Positions 16,287 to 25,337 of a DNA stretch of 64,000 bases are shown here, in pieces. Source of the DNA: an uncultured Faecalibacterium sp. (GTDB lineage: Bacteria; Bacillota; Clostridia; Oscillospirales; Ruminococcaceae). The DNA lies in contig CAKSVD010000004.1 in NCBI GenBank assembly GCA_934503275.1, forward strand, positions 47,736 to 111,735, given 5' to 3'. The translations under genes were made by a program, and so were the position numbers. The stretch's first letter is position 1. Each line of letters opens with the position of its first letter. A model generated the notes under the pieces. The model was not told the DNA's origin, made no database searches, and saw only the letters and a list, made by a program, of their open reading frames with translations.

Positions 16287-18308
16287 ATGAACAAGATCTC
16301 CCGTAAGGGCTTTATTAAGATCGCTGCTGCCGCTGCCATGAGCGGAGTGACCGCCGGTGCTCTGGCTGCCTGCAATGCCGCCTCCGGTTCTGCTTCCACT
16401 TCCGGTGCTGCCGGTCAGTACATTCCCGGCACCTACGAGGGCACTGCCGAGGGTATTTCCTCCACCGTCAAGGTCACTATGACCTTCTCCGACAGCGCTG
16501 TCACCGACGTGGTGGTGGATACCTCCGGCGAGACTGCTTCCTTCGGCGCAGCCGCTGCCGATGAGCTGCGCGAGCAGCTGCTGGCTGCCGGTTCTGCCGA
16601 GATCGATGGCGTTTCCGGCTCTACCATCACCTCCGACGCCGTGATGAAGGCTGCCAAGAGCTGCTACGCACAGGCTAAGGGCGAGGCTGTGGTCTCCAGC
16701 GTGCAGCTGCCCACCGGCGACGAGAACGACTGGCTGGGCAAAGAGCCCGACATCGACGAGGCCGCCATCACCGAGACCGTGGACACCGACATCCTGATCG
16801 TAGGTGCAGGCAACGGCGGTATGTTCGCTGCCGCCTATGCTGCCAAGAACGGTTTGAACTTCCGTGTCATTGAGCAGAACGCCAACGTGCAGGACACCCG
16901 TCACTGGGTCGGCGCTGTGGACGGCTTTGGCGCACAGGAGCAGGGCATCCAGATGGACCGCGCCAAGCTACTGAGCGAGATTTCCCGCTACGCCTCCGGC
17001 AAGTGCGACCAGCGCGTTGTCCGCACTTGGATCAACGAGTCTGCCGAGATGATCGGTTTTGTACATGAGATCATGACCGAGAAGTACGGCGTAGACATGA
17101 TCTACACCTACGGTGACGAGGCTAAGTGGCCCGCAGAGAACGCCGAGCATAACACCGATTTCATGTATCCTGAGATCGAGTACACCTACGACCGTAGCAG
17201 CGGTGTTGCCCGCAACGAACTGCTGCTGCAGTACATTCAGGAGTTGGGCTACGGCGTAGACTTCAAGACCAGCCTTGCCAAGCTGGAAAAGAACAGCGAG
17301 GGCCGCATTACCGGCATCATCGCCCAGAGCACCGAGGATGACCACTTCATCCGCTACAACGCCAATCAGGGCGTGCTGCTGGCCTGCGGCGGTTTCCCCG
17401 GCAACCCCTACATGATGGAGCAGCTGGACCCGCTGGGCACCAGCGTGACCACCGCCTGCTCCTACTCCCCCGCCGATAAGGGCTACGGCATCCGTGCTGC
17501 TGTGTGGGCAGGCGCTAATCTGGACAAGGAAGCCGCTCCCATGCTGTTCGACCGCGGCGTTGTTGCCCCCGGCGTAGATGGCGGCTATGTGGACAGCGAC
17601 AGCGCCTTTGGCGGCAAGGCCTTCCCCGGCAAGATCCGCCAGTACAACCCCGGCACCCAGCCCTTCCTGAAGGTGAACCGCAACGGCGAGCGCTTTGCCA
17701 ACGAGAGCAGCCCCTACAACGATATCGTCTACGCTGCTGCCCACCAGCCGGGCCGCGTCTACGCACAGATCTGCGATGCTAACATTCTGGAGGATGCAAA
17801 GCGTTTCCACACCATCGGCTGCTCTGCCCAGACCCGCAACGGCGGTGAGAAGTACATTCAGGGCAAGATGGACGAGGCTATCGAGGCCGGCGCATTGTTC
17901 AAGTGCGATACGCTGGACGAGCTGGCCGACAAGATGGGCTTTACCGGTGCTGCCAAGGACACCTTCCTTGCTACCGTGGAGCGCTACAACGAGCTGTACG
18001 ACAAGCAGAACGACGAGGACTTCGGCAAGCCCGCTTACCGTCTGAGCGCCATCCGCACCGCGCCCTTCTACGGCTGCTGGCTGGGTGCTTCTCTGCTGAC
18101 CACTGAGCAGGGCATTGCCATCAACGAAAAGGGTCAGGCTCTGGACACCAACAATCAGCCCATGGAGGGTCTGTACATCACCGGCGATATGTCCGGCAGC
18201 TTCTTTGCCAACAACTACCCCTGTTTGATGGCCGGTGTGGCTATGGGCCGCACCCTGACCTTCGCCATGAAGGCTGTCAAGCAGATGGCAGGTCTGGAGA
18301 ACGCCTGA
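16287..18308 (+). CDS. Exported FMN/FAD reductase (fumarate reductase flavoprotein-like lipoprotein)
   Basis: A 673-residue predicted lipoprotein. The signal (SRKGFIKIAAAAAMSG) ends in lipobox LAAC, so the protein is probably anchored outside the membrane. An FMN-binding domain covers about residues 45-140, with SGSTITSDAV matching the site where an ApbE-type transferase attaches FMN to Thr. A FAD-dependent domain follows from about residue 170 (DILIVGAGNGGMFAAAYAA) and continues to the end. The layout matches flavinylated extracellular reductases of the fumarate/urocanate reductase family. The electron acceptor cannot be read. Probably controlled by the divergent LysR protein. ATG at 16287 (MNKISRKGF). 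Confidence 0.88.
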   Translation: MNKISRKGFIKIAAAAAMSGVTAGALAACNAASGSASTSGAAGQYIPGTYEGTAEGISSTVKVTMTFSDSAVTDVVVDTSGETASFGAAAADELREQLLAAGSAEIDGVSGSTITSDAVMKAAKSCYAQAKGEAVVSSVQLPTGDENDWLGKEPDIDEAAITETVDTDILIVGAGNGGMFAAAYAAKNGLNFRVIEQNANVQDTRHWVGAVDGFGAQEQGIQMDRAKLLSEISRYASGKCDQRVVRTWINESAEMIGFVHEIMTEKYGVDMIYTYGDEAKWPAENAEHNTDFMYPEIEYTYDRSSGVARNELLLQYIQELGYGVDFKTSLAKLEKNSEGRITGIIAQSTEDDHFIRYNANQGVLLACGGFPGNPYMMEQLDPLGTSVTTACSYSPADKGYGIRAAVWAGANLDKEAAPMLFDRGVVAPGVDGGYVDSDSAFGGKAFPGKIRQYNPGTQPFLKVNRNGERFANESSPYNDIVYAAAHQPGRVYAQICDANILEDAKRFHTIGCSAQTRNGGEKYIQGKMDEAIEAGALFKCDTLDELADKMGFTGAAKDTFLATVERYNELYDKQNDEDFGKPAYRLSAIRTAPFYGCWLGASLLTTEQGIAINEKGQALDTNNQPMEGLYITGDMSGSFFANNYPCLMAGVAMGRTLTFAMKAVKQMAGLENA

Positions 18309-18364
18309 TAAGGCGCAGTTCTCCCTGCATACTCTAAGCGTTTCTTCTTTTCTTCTTTTTCATG

Positions 18365-18408
18365 TGAAGAGGGGCGGTCCCGGTCGGGGCTGCCCCTCTT
18401 TGCTTTTT
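18365..18408 (+). terminator. Terminator of the flavin reductase gene
   Basis: AAGAGGGGC pairs with GCCCCTCTT, followed by TGCTTTTTT. Confidence 0.75.
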
Positions 18409-18510
18409 TACCCCGCACGCCCCCTACACAAATGGCCGCGATTGTGCTATGATAAGCGTGAAACCGGGCAGTTCATTCCCGCCCGGTCAGAGATCGAGGT
18501 GTATGTACAA

Positions 18511-19431
18511 ATGTCGGATATTCTGGATACCTTACGGCAGGAAGGGGTGGACCCCGCCCTGCTTACGGCAGTGCAGGAATACCGCGCCGCCCATCCGCTC
18601 AGCGAGGCGCTGCGCCCGCGCATTCCCGCCCCTGCCTTTACCTACTACGGCAAAGAGGTGTGGGAGCAGGCGCTGGCGGCCATCCTCTGCGGCGAGAACC
18701 TGCTGCTGGCCGGCGGCAAGGCCACCGGTAAAAATGTGCTGGCCGAAAACCTTGCCGCCGCCTTTGGCCGCCCCGCGTGGGACATCTCTTTTCATGTAAA
18801 CATGGACGCCGCCTCCCTCATCGGCATGGATACCTTTGCGGGCGGGCAGGTGGTGTTCCGTCCCGGGCCGGTGTACCGCTGCGCACAGTGCGGCGGTTTT
18901 GGCGTGCTGGACGAGATCAATATGGCCAAAAACGAGGCGCTGGCGGTGCTGCACGCAGTGCTGGACTTCCGCCGCGCCATCGACGTGCCCGGGTACGACC
19001 GCATCCCGCTGGCCGAGGAGACCCGCTTTATTGCCACCATGAACTACGGCTACGCTGGCACCCGGGAGTTGAACGAGGCGCTGACCTCCCGCTTTGCGGT
19101 GGTGCAGATGCCTACCATCACCCAAGATAATCTGGAAAAGCTGCTGCGGGCACAGTTCCCGGATCTTGCTGCAAAATATGTGCACCAGTTCGCACTGCTG
19201 TTTCTGGACCTGCAGAAAAAATGCGACAGTGCCGAGATCTCCACCAAGGCGCTGGATCTGCGCGGAATGCTGGACGCGCTGCGGCTGATCCGCAGGGGCA
19301 TCCCGGCCGGGGCGGCGCTGGATATTGGCATCACCAACAAGGCCTTTGACTCCTACGAGCAGGGGCTGATCCGGGACGTGATCGCCGCACGCATCCCGGC
19401 CAAGCTGGATGCCGGAAAGCTGTTTGCCTGA
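18511..19431 (+). CDS. MoxR-type AAA+ ATPase
   Basis: A 306-residue single-domain AAA+ protein. Walker A is LLLAGGKATGKNVLAENLA (GKN instead of the usual GKS/T, common in this branch), Walker B is GFGVLDEINMAKNEAL, and sensor 1 is FIATMNYGYAGTRELNE. MoxR ATPases act as chaperones that remodel or insert cofactors into partners, normally together with a VWA protein. That partner is the next gene, whose ATG overlaps this stop by one base (TGATG). Start ATG 18511 is favoured by GAGGT upstream. Confidence 0.88.
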   Translation: MSDILDTLRQEGVDPALLTAVQEYRAAHPLSEALRPRIPAPAFTYYGKEVWEQALAAILCGENLLLAGGKATGKNVLAENLAAAFGRPAWDISFHVNMDAASLIGMDTFAGGQVVFRPGPVYRCAQCGGFGVLDEINMAKNEALAVLHAVLDFRRAIDVPGYDRIPLAEETRFIATMNYGYAGTRELNEALTSRFAVVQMPTITQDNLEKLLRAQFPDLAAKYVHQFALLFLDLQKKCDSAEISTKALDLRGMLDALRLIRRGIPAGAALDIGITNKAFDSYEQGLIRDVIAARIPAKLDAGKLFA

Positions 19432-21185
19432 TGGACGCCCAAAGCTACACCGCGCAGGAGCGGCGCGCGGCCAATCAGGTCTGGGCCGCTGCCGGAGCCT
19501 ACGGCTTTGAGCCGCTGTTTCTGGCCCGCAACACGGACGGCACCATTGATTTTTACATGAACTGCATCGTAGGGCTGGTGCACAAATACTACGGCGATGC
19601 ACTGATCCGGGACATTTTTTCCGCATGGGAGGGCGATACACGCCAGCCCATGCTGGACGATATGGCGTGGCTGTATCTGGAAAACGCCGCCTACCGGCTG
19701 GAGCTGCCCCGCCGCCCGGTGCTGGAGGCGCTGCGCTTTGACCACGCGGACTACTTTTTTGCCATTCAGTACAAGCTTTCGCGGCAGGAATGGATGGCGA
19801 AAAACCAGCTGGTGTACACCATGCAGGCCGCGCGCTGGCGCGAGGTGCTGGGACGCACTGCCCCGGTCATGACCCCCTACGAGAGCAGCCTTGCCGCAGC
19901 GTTGGAGCCAGAGAACGCACCGGAGCCAGCATCGCTCAAAAAAGACCTGCTGGCGTTGTTTGCAAAGTTCGCCCTGTTTGACGGCAAGGTGCGCCAGAAA
20001 CCCGCGCTGCATCTTCGGCTGCAGGGCTTTTGGGCAAAGCTGGCCACCAGAACCATGCCCACCCAGATGATCAAGACTGATCGGGTGACGGTGGAGCATT
20101 CCGGCGCGGTGGATGCCGCAGGCAGCGGGCTGGCGGTGGACAAGCGCCGGGCAAACATCACCCTGAGGCAGCGCGCCGCGCAGGACCGCGCCTACATTGA
20201 AAGCTGCTTCGGGCGCTGCTTCTACCCGCCGGAGCAACTGCGCAAGGCCGAGCAGGAGCTGTGCACCGGAGTGCATCTGGGCTGTCATCTGTGGTTCAGC
20301 GCCGGTGTGCCCAGCCCGGCGCAGGCGCCCACCCCGGAGGCGCGGCAGCTGGCGCAGCAGGCCGACTTGCAGGCCGAACGCAACCGCGCCTACTACGCCA
20401 AAAATCAGGAACTGCACCGCAGCGTGGTGCTGCGGCTTACCGAGCAGATCCGCAACTGCATTCTGGTACATCAGCAGCCTGACCAGCGGGTGGCGCGCAG
20501 CGGTGATCTGTGTGCCGGGCGGGTGTGGCGCGCCCCTTACCTGAACGATAACAGGGTGTTTTTGTGCCCGGAGGAGGAGAACTGCCCTGCCTTTACGGTG
20601 GATCTGCTGCTAGATGCCTCTGCCTCCCGCCTGCACTGTCAGGAAGTAATTGCGGCACAGGGTGTCATTCTGGCTGAAAGCTTGGCCAACTGCGGTATTC
20701 CGGTGCGGGTGAGCGCCTTTAGCAGCCTGCGGGGCTACACGGTGCTGCGGGTACTGAAAACCTTTGCGGACAAGAACCAGCAGAATATCTTCCGGTACTT
20801 CGCCTCGGGCTGGAACCGGGACGGTCTGGCGCTGCGTGCAGCGGGCGATCTGATCCGGTACACCCCCGGCCCTGCCCCGCGCCACCTGATGATCCTGCTG
20901 ACCGATGCCAGCCCCAACGACAGCCGCCGCATCCCGCCCACAGCGCAGAACCCGCTGGGCTGCGCCTACGAGGACGCCGCCGGTGTGGCCGATACCGCCG
21001 CGCAGGTGCGCACCTTGCAGCGGCAGGGCGTGCGGGTGTCTGCCGTTTTTATGGGCGAGGACGGCAGCGCCGGTGCCGCCGCGCAGATCTACGGCAAAAA
21101 TATGGCGCGCATCCGCGGCATGGATCAGCTTGCCCGCGCAGCCGGACGGCTGATCCAGAACGAGATCCGGGAACTTGGCGATTGA
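19431..21185 (+). CDS. VWA domain-containing partner of the MoxR ATPase
   Basis: A 584-residue protein with no membrane segment. The N-terminal two thirds are helical and not recognisable. The C-terminal third (about 380-584) is a von Willebrand A domain with a MIDAS-like DLLLDASASRLHC (D-x-S-x-S) and LLTDASPNDSRR as the second metal-binding loop. The overall plan resembles the CobT/NorD partners of MoxR-like ATPases. The substrate of the pair is unknown; no metalloenzyme or pilus gene is adjacent. Translationally coupled to the ATPase. Confidence 0.8.
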   Translation: MDAQSYTAQERRAANQVWAAAGAYGFEPLFLARNTDGTIDFYMNCIVGLVHKYYGDALIRDIFSAWEGDTRQPMLDDMAWLYLENAAYRLELPRRPVLEALRFDHADYFFAIQYKLSRQEWMAKNQLVYTMQAARWREVLGRTAPVMTPYESSLAAALEPENAPEPASLKKDLLALFAKFALFDGKVRQKPALHLRLQGFWAKLATRTMPTQMIKTDRVTVEHSGAVDAAGSGLAVDKRRANITLRQRAAQDRAYIESCFGRCFYPPEQLRKAEQELCTGVHLGCHLWFSAGVPSPAQAPTPEARQLAQQADLQAERNRAYYAKNQELHRSVVLRLTEQIRNCILVHQQPDQRVARSGDLCAGRVWRAPYLNDNRVFLCPEEENCPAFTVDLLLDASASRLHCQEVIAAQGVILAESLANCGIPVRVSAFSSLRGYTVLRVLKTFADKNQQNIFRYFASGWNRDGLALRAAGDLIRYTPGPAPRHLMILLTDASPNDSRRIPPTAQNPLGCAYEDAAGVADTAAQVRTLQRQGVRVSAVFMGEDGSAGAAAQIYGKNMARIRGMDQLARAAGRLIQNEIRELGD

Positions 21186-21197
21186 AGAAAACCAAAC

Positions 21198-21255
21198 GAC
21201 CCCTGTGGGAGCAGTTCCGGCCTTGACCGGCATCTCCCGCAGGGGTCTGTTTTTA
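21198..21255 (+). terminator. Terminator of the MoxR-VWA pair
   Basis: ACCCCTGTGGGAG pairs with CTCCCGCAGGGGT across a GGCC-rich centre and is followed by CTGTTTTT. Confidence 0.7.
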
Positions 21256-21350
21256 CAACCTCTTATTATAAAGTACAACCATGCTTTGAACTTTTGTTTG
21301 CTGCACGCCATAAAACTTTGCAAAAATTTGTCGTTTTGAAAAACTTACAG

Positions 21351-21379
21351 TTGTTTTTTCCTCAAAAGTATGCTATACT
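21351..21379 (+). promoter_or_regulatory. Promoter of the hypothetical gene at 21474
   Basis: TTGTTT (21351-21356), 17-nt spacer, TATACT (21374-21379). Confidence 0.55.
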
Positions 21380-21473
21380 ACGTTCAGAGAAGTTTTATGC
21401 AGCCTGTCGGCTCGATCACCCGGCTGGTGCTTTTACAACGTTTCGCTGTTTGCCTATAGGAAGGAGATCAACC

Positions 21474-22232
21474 ATGGACGCTTCCCGTTATTTTGACGCC
21501 ATGCACAACGCCATGTCCACCCTGCACGCCGGTGCACAGCTGCTGCTTACCGTCCGTTTGCAGGACACCTGCGGTAACGATGCCTATCTTGAAGTAAAAC
21601 AGCTGCCCGGGGAGCAAAGCGCCCTTGTGTGTTATTCCACCATGGGGCGGCGCTGCCTGAATTTCCAGCTGTTCCGCAAGGGCTGGCAGCTGTGCCACAA
21701 TGCCGATGGTCAGCTGACCGGGCGTTTTCCCTCCAGTGCCGACAGTCTGCTGAACCAGACCGACTTCCGCGCCTACTGCCGGGAGGATCGGCTGGATGCC
21801 GCCCGCACCCAGCGCCTTGTGGAGGAACTGGGACAGCGTGCTGGGACCAACTATGTTGGCACTATCCCGCAGAATGCCCGCACCGGCGCACAGATCACGG
21901 TGGAAAGCCACCTTGGCTGCGGCGCACGCTGGAGTTACTGGAATCAGGACGCATCCCCCTGCCTGCCGCTGGCTGCAATTCTGTACTGGCTGGCAGATTT
22001 TCTGGCCGGGAACGAGCGCCGCGCGTTGCAATCTGACCCGCAGGCTGCCGCACTGGCTGCGCAGTGGCTGGCAAAGGACACCACTGTGTTCTTTTGCCCT
22101 TCCCCTGCCCTGACGGTATCCTCTGCGACCTGCCATACTGCCCCTGCTGCACGGCGCACCCGCCCCGCCCCAGTTCCTGCCGCACGCAGCAAGAGCTGGC
22201 AGAGCGTTCTGGCTGCCATGGCTGCGGTGTAA
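21474..22232 (+). CDS. Hypothetical protein with a possible frameshifted zinc-ribbon C-terminus
   Basis: Unrecognised 252-residue protein; ATG at 21474 with AAGGAGA upstream and its own promoter. The body (about 1-205) is soluble, with no signal or membrane segment. The last 45 residues in this frame are an Ala/Pro/Arg-rich low-complexity tail. In the -1 frame the same DNA, from about 22108, encodes Cys-rich sequence including YCPCC and GCHGCGVSW, ending at TAA 22262-22264 directly before the terminator. One base lost from the C-run near 22107-22113 would explain this, so the annotated tail may be an artefact or a recent mutation. Confidence 0.6.
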   Translation: MDASRYFDAMHNAMSTLHAGAQLLLTVRLQDTCGNDAYLEVKQLPGEQSALVCYSTMGRRCLNFQLFRKGWQLCHNADGQLTGRFPSSADSLLNQTDFRAYCREDRLDAARTQRLVEELGQRAGTNYVGTIPQNARTGAQITVESHLGCGARWSYWNQDASPCLPLAAILYWLADFLAGNERRALQSDPQAAALAAQWLAKDTTVFFCPSPALTVSSATCHTAPAARRTRPAPVPAARSKSWQSVLAAMAAV

Positions 22233-22262
22233 GCTGGCACCTTTTCAATCTGGTTTACATAT

Positions 22263-22303
22263 AAAAGACGAGTGCTCGGTTTTGCCGAGCACTCGTCTTT
22301 TTT
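22263..22303 (+). terminator. Terminator of the hypothetical gene
   Basis: AAAAGACGAGTGCTCGG pairs perfectly with CCGAGCACTCGTCTTTT across a short loop, with a T-run. Confidence 0.85.
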
Positions 22304-22320
22304 GCAGGACAACAGCAAAA

Positions 22321-22358
22321 AAGCACCCCGCCAACCGTTTCCGGTCAGCGGGGTGCTT
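22321..22358 (-). terminator. Terminator of oppA
   Basis: AAGCACCCCGC pairs with GCGGGGTGCTT; on the minus strand it runs into TTTTTTGC. Confidence 0.8.
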
Positions 22359-22408
22359 AGTGCTTATAGTTTACGGTTCAGCTTACGCTGCACAGCACAG
22401 GGAGGAAA

Positions 22409-24127
22409 TCACTCCTCGATGTAGCCGTACTGCAGGTACCAGTAGCCGTAGGGGCTGTGCCAGGTGCCCTTCAGAGAGGAGCTCTGCAGCCAGTAGTCGT
22501 TGTAGTAAGCGATGGGCAGGCAGCCCACATCCTCCATGAGGATGTCCTCAGCCTTGTGCAGCTGTGCAAAGTGCTCAGCAGAATCAGCAACGCGGGAAGC
22601 ATCGACCGCAGCATCGAACTCGGGGTTGGAGTACTTGCCATCGTTGTTGCCGTTGCCGGAGCAGAACAGATCCAGCATGTTGGAGGGATCGTTGTAGTCC
22701 ATGACCCAGCCGTTACGGGCAACATCGTACTCGCCTGCACGGCGAGCAGCGGTGAAGGCAGACCACTCCATCTTGTTGATGGTCAGGGTAATGCCCAGAT
22801 CGCCCCAAGTCTGCTGCAGGTACTCTGCCAGAGGCACATGGTAGCCAGCGTCGTTGGTGCTGTACTCAATGGTGGGGTAGCCCTCGCCATTGGGGTAGCC
22901 AGCCTCTTCCAGCAGCTTCTTAGCCTCGGCCATGTTTGCCTCGTAGTCGGCAGAGATGTAGGGAGCATTGCCGTTGTCGTGGAAGTAACCGTTCTCGTCC
23001 ACGATGCCAGGGCCAACGATGCTGTCGGCGGTGGAGTAGGTGCCCTGCATGATGGTGTTGGCAACATAGTCACGGTCGATGGCCAGGCTCAGAGCCTTAC
23101 GGACCTTGGCATCCTTGAAGGCATCACGCTGCAGGTTCAGGCTGACGTAGTAGGTGCCCAGAATGGTGTCAACATAGAAGTCGCCGCCGTCCTCTGCCTT
23201 GGTCAGGCTGGGGATCTCATCGGTGGGCACGTCCTTGATCAGCACAGCCTCGCCGCTGTTGTAAGCTGCGAAGGAAGCGGAAGAGTCCTCCAGCAGCAGC
23301 AGGGTGATGCTGTCGGAAACGATCTTGGAGCTGTCCCAGCCGCCGACGTAGTTGGGGTTCTTGGTCAGGACGATACGCTCAGAGGGGGTCCACTCAGTGA
23401 TCATGTAAGGGCCGTTGCACACATAGGTGTCGGGAGAGGTGCACCAGCTGTCGCCGTTGGCCTCAACGGTAGCCTTCTGCACGGGGCTCATAGTAGCAAA
23501 GGCAGCCATCTTGTCGAAGTAAGAGCAGGGGTAGGACAGCACGATGGTCAGGGTCTTGCCGTCATCGCTTGCCTTCACGTTCAGAGCATCGAGGTTGGGC
23601 TCCACGGTGGGGTTGCCGTCTTTATCGGGGAAGCCGGCAGCTTCTTCGAAGCCGTCGATCATGCCCAGGCAGGTCTCTGCGTAGGGAGCAGCGGTATTGG
23701 GGTCAGCCATACGCTTGAAGCTGTACTCGAAGTCCTTAGCGTTCAGCTCGCTGCCGTCGCTCCACTTCAGGCCGTCACGCATGGTGAAGGTCCAGGTCAG
23801 GCCGTCCTCGCTGGCTTCCCAGCTCTCAGCCTGGCCGCCGACGACCTCGTTGTTCTCGTTGATCAGCAGCAGGGGCTCAAAGACGGTGATGATGGTGTTT
23901 GCGCCATCCACAGCGCTGTTCAGAGCGGGATCCAGAGTCTCGAGGTTAGAACCGTACTGGACGGTGAAGCCAGCGGTGTTGACACTGCCGGTAGAAGAAC
24001 CAGCAGAAGAAGCATTACCGGAGGTTGCGGTAGAACCGGACTTGCTGCCGCCACAGGCTGCCAGACCCAGAGCAGCGGCACCCACGCCTGCAACCTTGAG
24101 GAAATTACGACGAGAAATGCGTTTCAT
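22409..24127 (-). CDS. oppA: Peptide ABC transporter substrate-binding lipoprotein
   Basis: A 572-residue extracytoplasmic binding protein of the SBP family 5 (OppA/DppA) type. The signal peptide begins MKRISRRNFLKVAG, Tat-like in its twin arginine, and ends in lipobox LAACGG at about residues 22-27, so it is lipid-anchored. A Ser/Gly/Thr linker precedes the binding domain, which contains LETLDPALNSAVDGAN and the family pattern DGLKWSDGSELNAKDFEYSF. It is the last gene after oppB-C-D-F. Its own promoter at 24227-24255 would let the binding protein be made in excess of the permease. Confidence 0.93.
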   Translation of the reverse strand: MKRISRRNFLKVAGVGAAALGLAACGGSKSGSTATSGNASSAGSSTGSVNTAGFTVQYGSNLETLDPALNSAVDGANTIITVFEPLLLINENNEVVGGQAESWEASEDGLTWTFTMRDGLKWSDGSELNAKDFEYSFKRMADPNTAAPYAETCLGMIDGFEEAAGFPDKDGNPTVEPNLDALNVKASDDGKTLTIVLSYPCSYFDKMAAFATMSPVQKATVEANGDSWCTSPDTYVCNGPYMITEWTPSERIVLTKNPNYVGGWDSSKIVSDSITLLLLEDSSASFAAYNSGEAVLIKDVPTDEIPSLTKAEDGGDFYVDTILGTYYVSLNLQRDAFKDAKVRKALSLAIDRDYVANTIMQGTYSTADSIVGPGIVDENGYFHDNGNAPYISADYEANMAEAKKLLEEAGYPNGEGYPTIEYSTNDAGYHVPLAEYLQQTWGDLGITLTINKMEWSAFTAARRAGEYDVARNGWVMDYNDPSNMLDLFCSGNGNNDGKYSNPEFDAAVDASRVADSAEHFAQLHKAEDILMEDVGCLPIAYYNDYWLQSSSLKGTWHSPYGYWYLQYGYIEE

Positions 24128-24226
24128 AATAATATCCTTCCCTTATATCAAATTTGAGTGTGCCAGGTTCCCCCAGCCGCCTCTATATTCGATCCGATGC
24201 AAATGTACACCGGAGGAACACGAATG

Positions 24227-24255
24227 ATTATAATGCGTTCTCATGCCGGTTACAA
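24227..24255 (-). promoter_or_regulatory. Strong internal promoter of oppA
   Basis: Minus strand TTGTAA (24250-24255), 17-nt spacer, consensus TATAAT (24227-24232). The -35 box lies in the 3' arm of a hairpin (GGTTACAGTCCAA / TTGGACTTGTAACC). The spacer between oppF and oppA also holds a GTGAAGTG/CACTTCAC hairpin at the oppF stop. Confidence 0.7.
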
Positions 24256-24341
24256 GTCCAAAACTTGGACTGTAACCATTTTGTGACAACATTTCAGCGC
24301 TAAGTTGAATTGCTTTCATCTTTTACTGGTGTGAAGTGTTC

Positions 24342-25337
24342 TCACTTCACGCGGTCAAGGTGATGGCAGGCTGCCCAGTGGCCGGTGGAGACCTCCTTGA
24401 ACTCGGGCACCTCGTTGGCGCACTGCTCGTCTGCATAGGGGCAGCGGGTGCGGAAACGGCAGCCGGACGGCGGGTTCAGGGGGCTGGGCACATCGCCCTG
24501 CAGCACGATACGCTTGGACTGGCGGGCCGTAATGGGGTCTGCCACCGGAATTGCGGAGATCAGGCTGCGGGTGTAGGGGTGGATGCTGTGGGTGATCAGC
24601 TCGTAGCTGTCGGCCAGCTCCACCATCTTGCCCAGATACATCACGCCGATGCGGTTGGAGATGTGCTTGACAACGCTCAGGTCATGAGCGATGAACAGGT
24701 AGGTCAGACCCATCTCCTGCTGCAGATCCTCGAACATATTGACGACCTGTGCCTGAATGGAAACGTCCAGTGCAGAGACAGGCTCGTCACAAACGATGAA
24801 CTCGGGGTTCACGGCCAGTGCACGGGCAATGCCCACGCGCTGACGCTGACCGCCGGAGAACTCGTGGCAGTAGCGGTTTGCGTGCTCGCTGTTCAGGCCA
24901 ACGCGCTCCAGCAGAGCGATGATCTTATCGTGGCGGTCCTTTTCGTTCTCAGCCAGATGATGGATATCAATGCCCTCGCCCACGATGTCGCCAATGGTCA
25001 TGCGGGGATCCAGACTTGCGTAGGGATCCTGAAAAACGATCTGCATCCGGCGGCGGTAGGGCAGCATATCCACTGCGATCTTGTTGTCCTTATCAAACAG
25101 CAGGTTGCCGTCGTAGTAGATCTTGCCGCCGGTGGGCTCGTACAGGCGCAGCAGGGTGCGGCCGGTAGTGGTCTTGCCACAGCCGGACTCGCCCACCAGA
25201 CCAAGGGTCTCACCCTTGCGGATGGCAAAGCTTACGTCATCCACAGCCTGAACATACTTGCGGTTTTTGCCCACACCGCCGGCGGGGAAATACTGCTGCA
25301 GGTGCTGGACTTCAACCAGCGTCTTGTGTTCACTCAT
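24342..25337 (-). CDS. oppF: Oligopeptide ABC transporter ATP-binding protein (second ATPase)
   Basis: A 331-residue ATPase: Walker [15 protein letters not shown], signature [14 protein letters not shown], Walker [13 protein letters not shown]. The C-terminal oligopeptide-transporter extension (about 250-330) has the cysteines of [16 protein letters not shown], which ligate an Fe-S cluster in characterised homologues. Its start overlaps the oppD stop by 4 nt, so the two ATPases are translationally coupled. Confidence 0.94.
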   Translation of the reverse strand: MSEHKTLVEVQHLQQYFPAGGVGKNRKYVQAVDDVSFAIRKGETLGLVGESGCGKTTTGRTLLRLYEPTGGKIYYDGNLLFDKDNKIAVDMLPYRRRMQIVFQDPYASLDPRMTIGDIVGEGIDIHHLAENEKDRHDKIIALLERVGLNSEHANRYCHEFSGGQRQRVGIARALAVNPEFIVCDEPVSALDVSIQAQVVNMFEDLQQEMGLTYLFIAHDLSVVKHISNRIGVMYLGKMVELADSYELITHSIHPYTRSLISAIPVADPITARQSKRIVLQGDVPSPLNPPSGCRFRTRCPYADEQCANEVPEFKEVSTGHWAACHHLDRVK

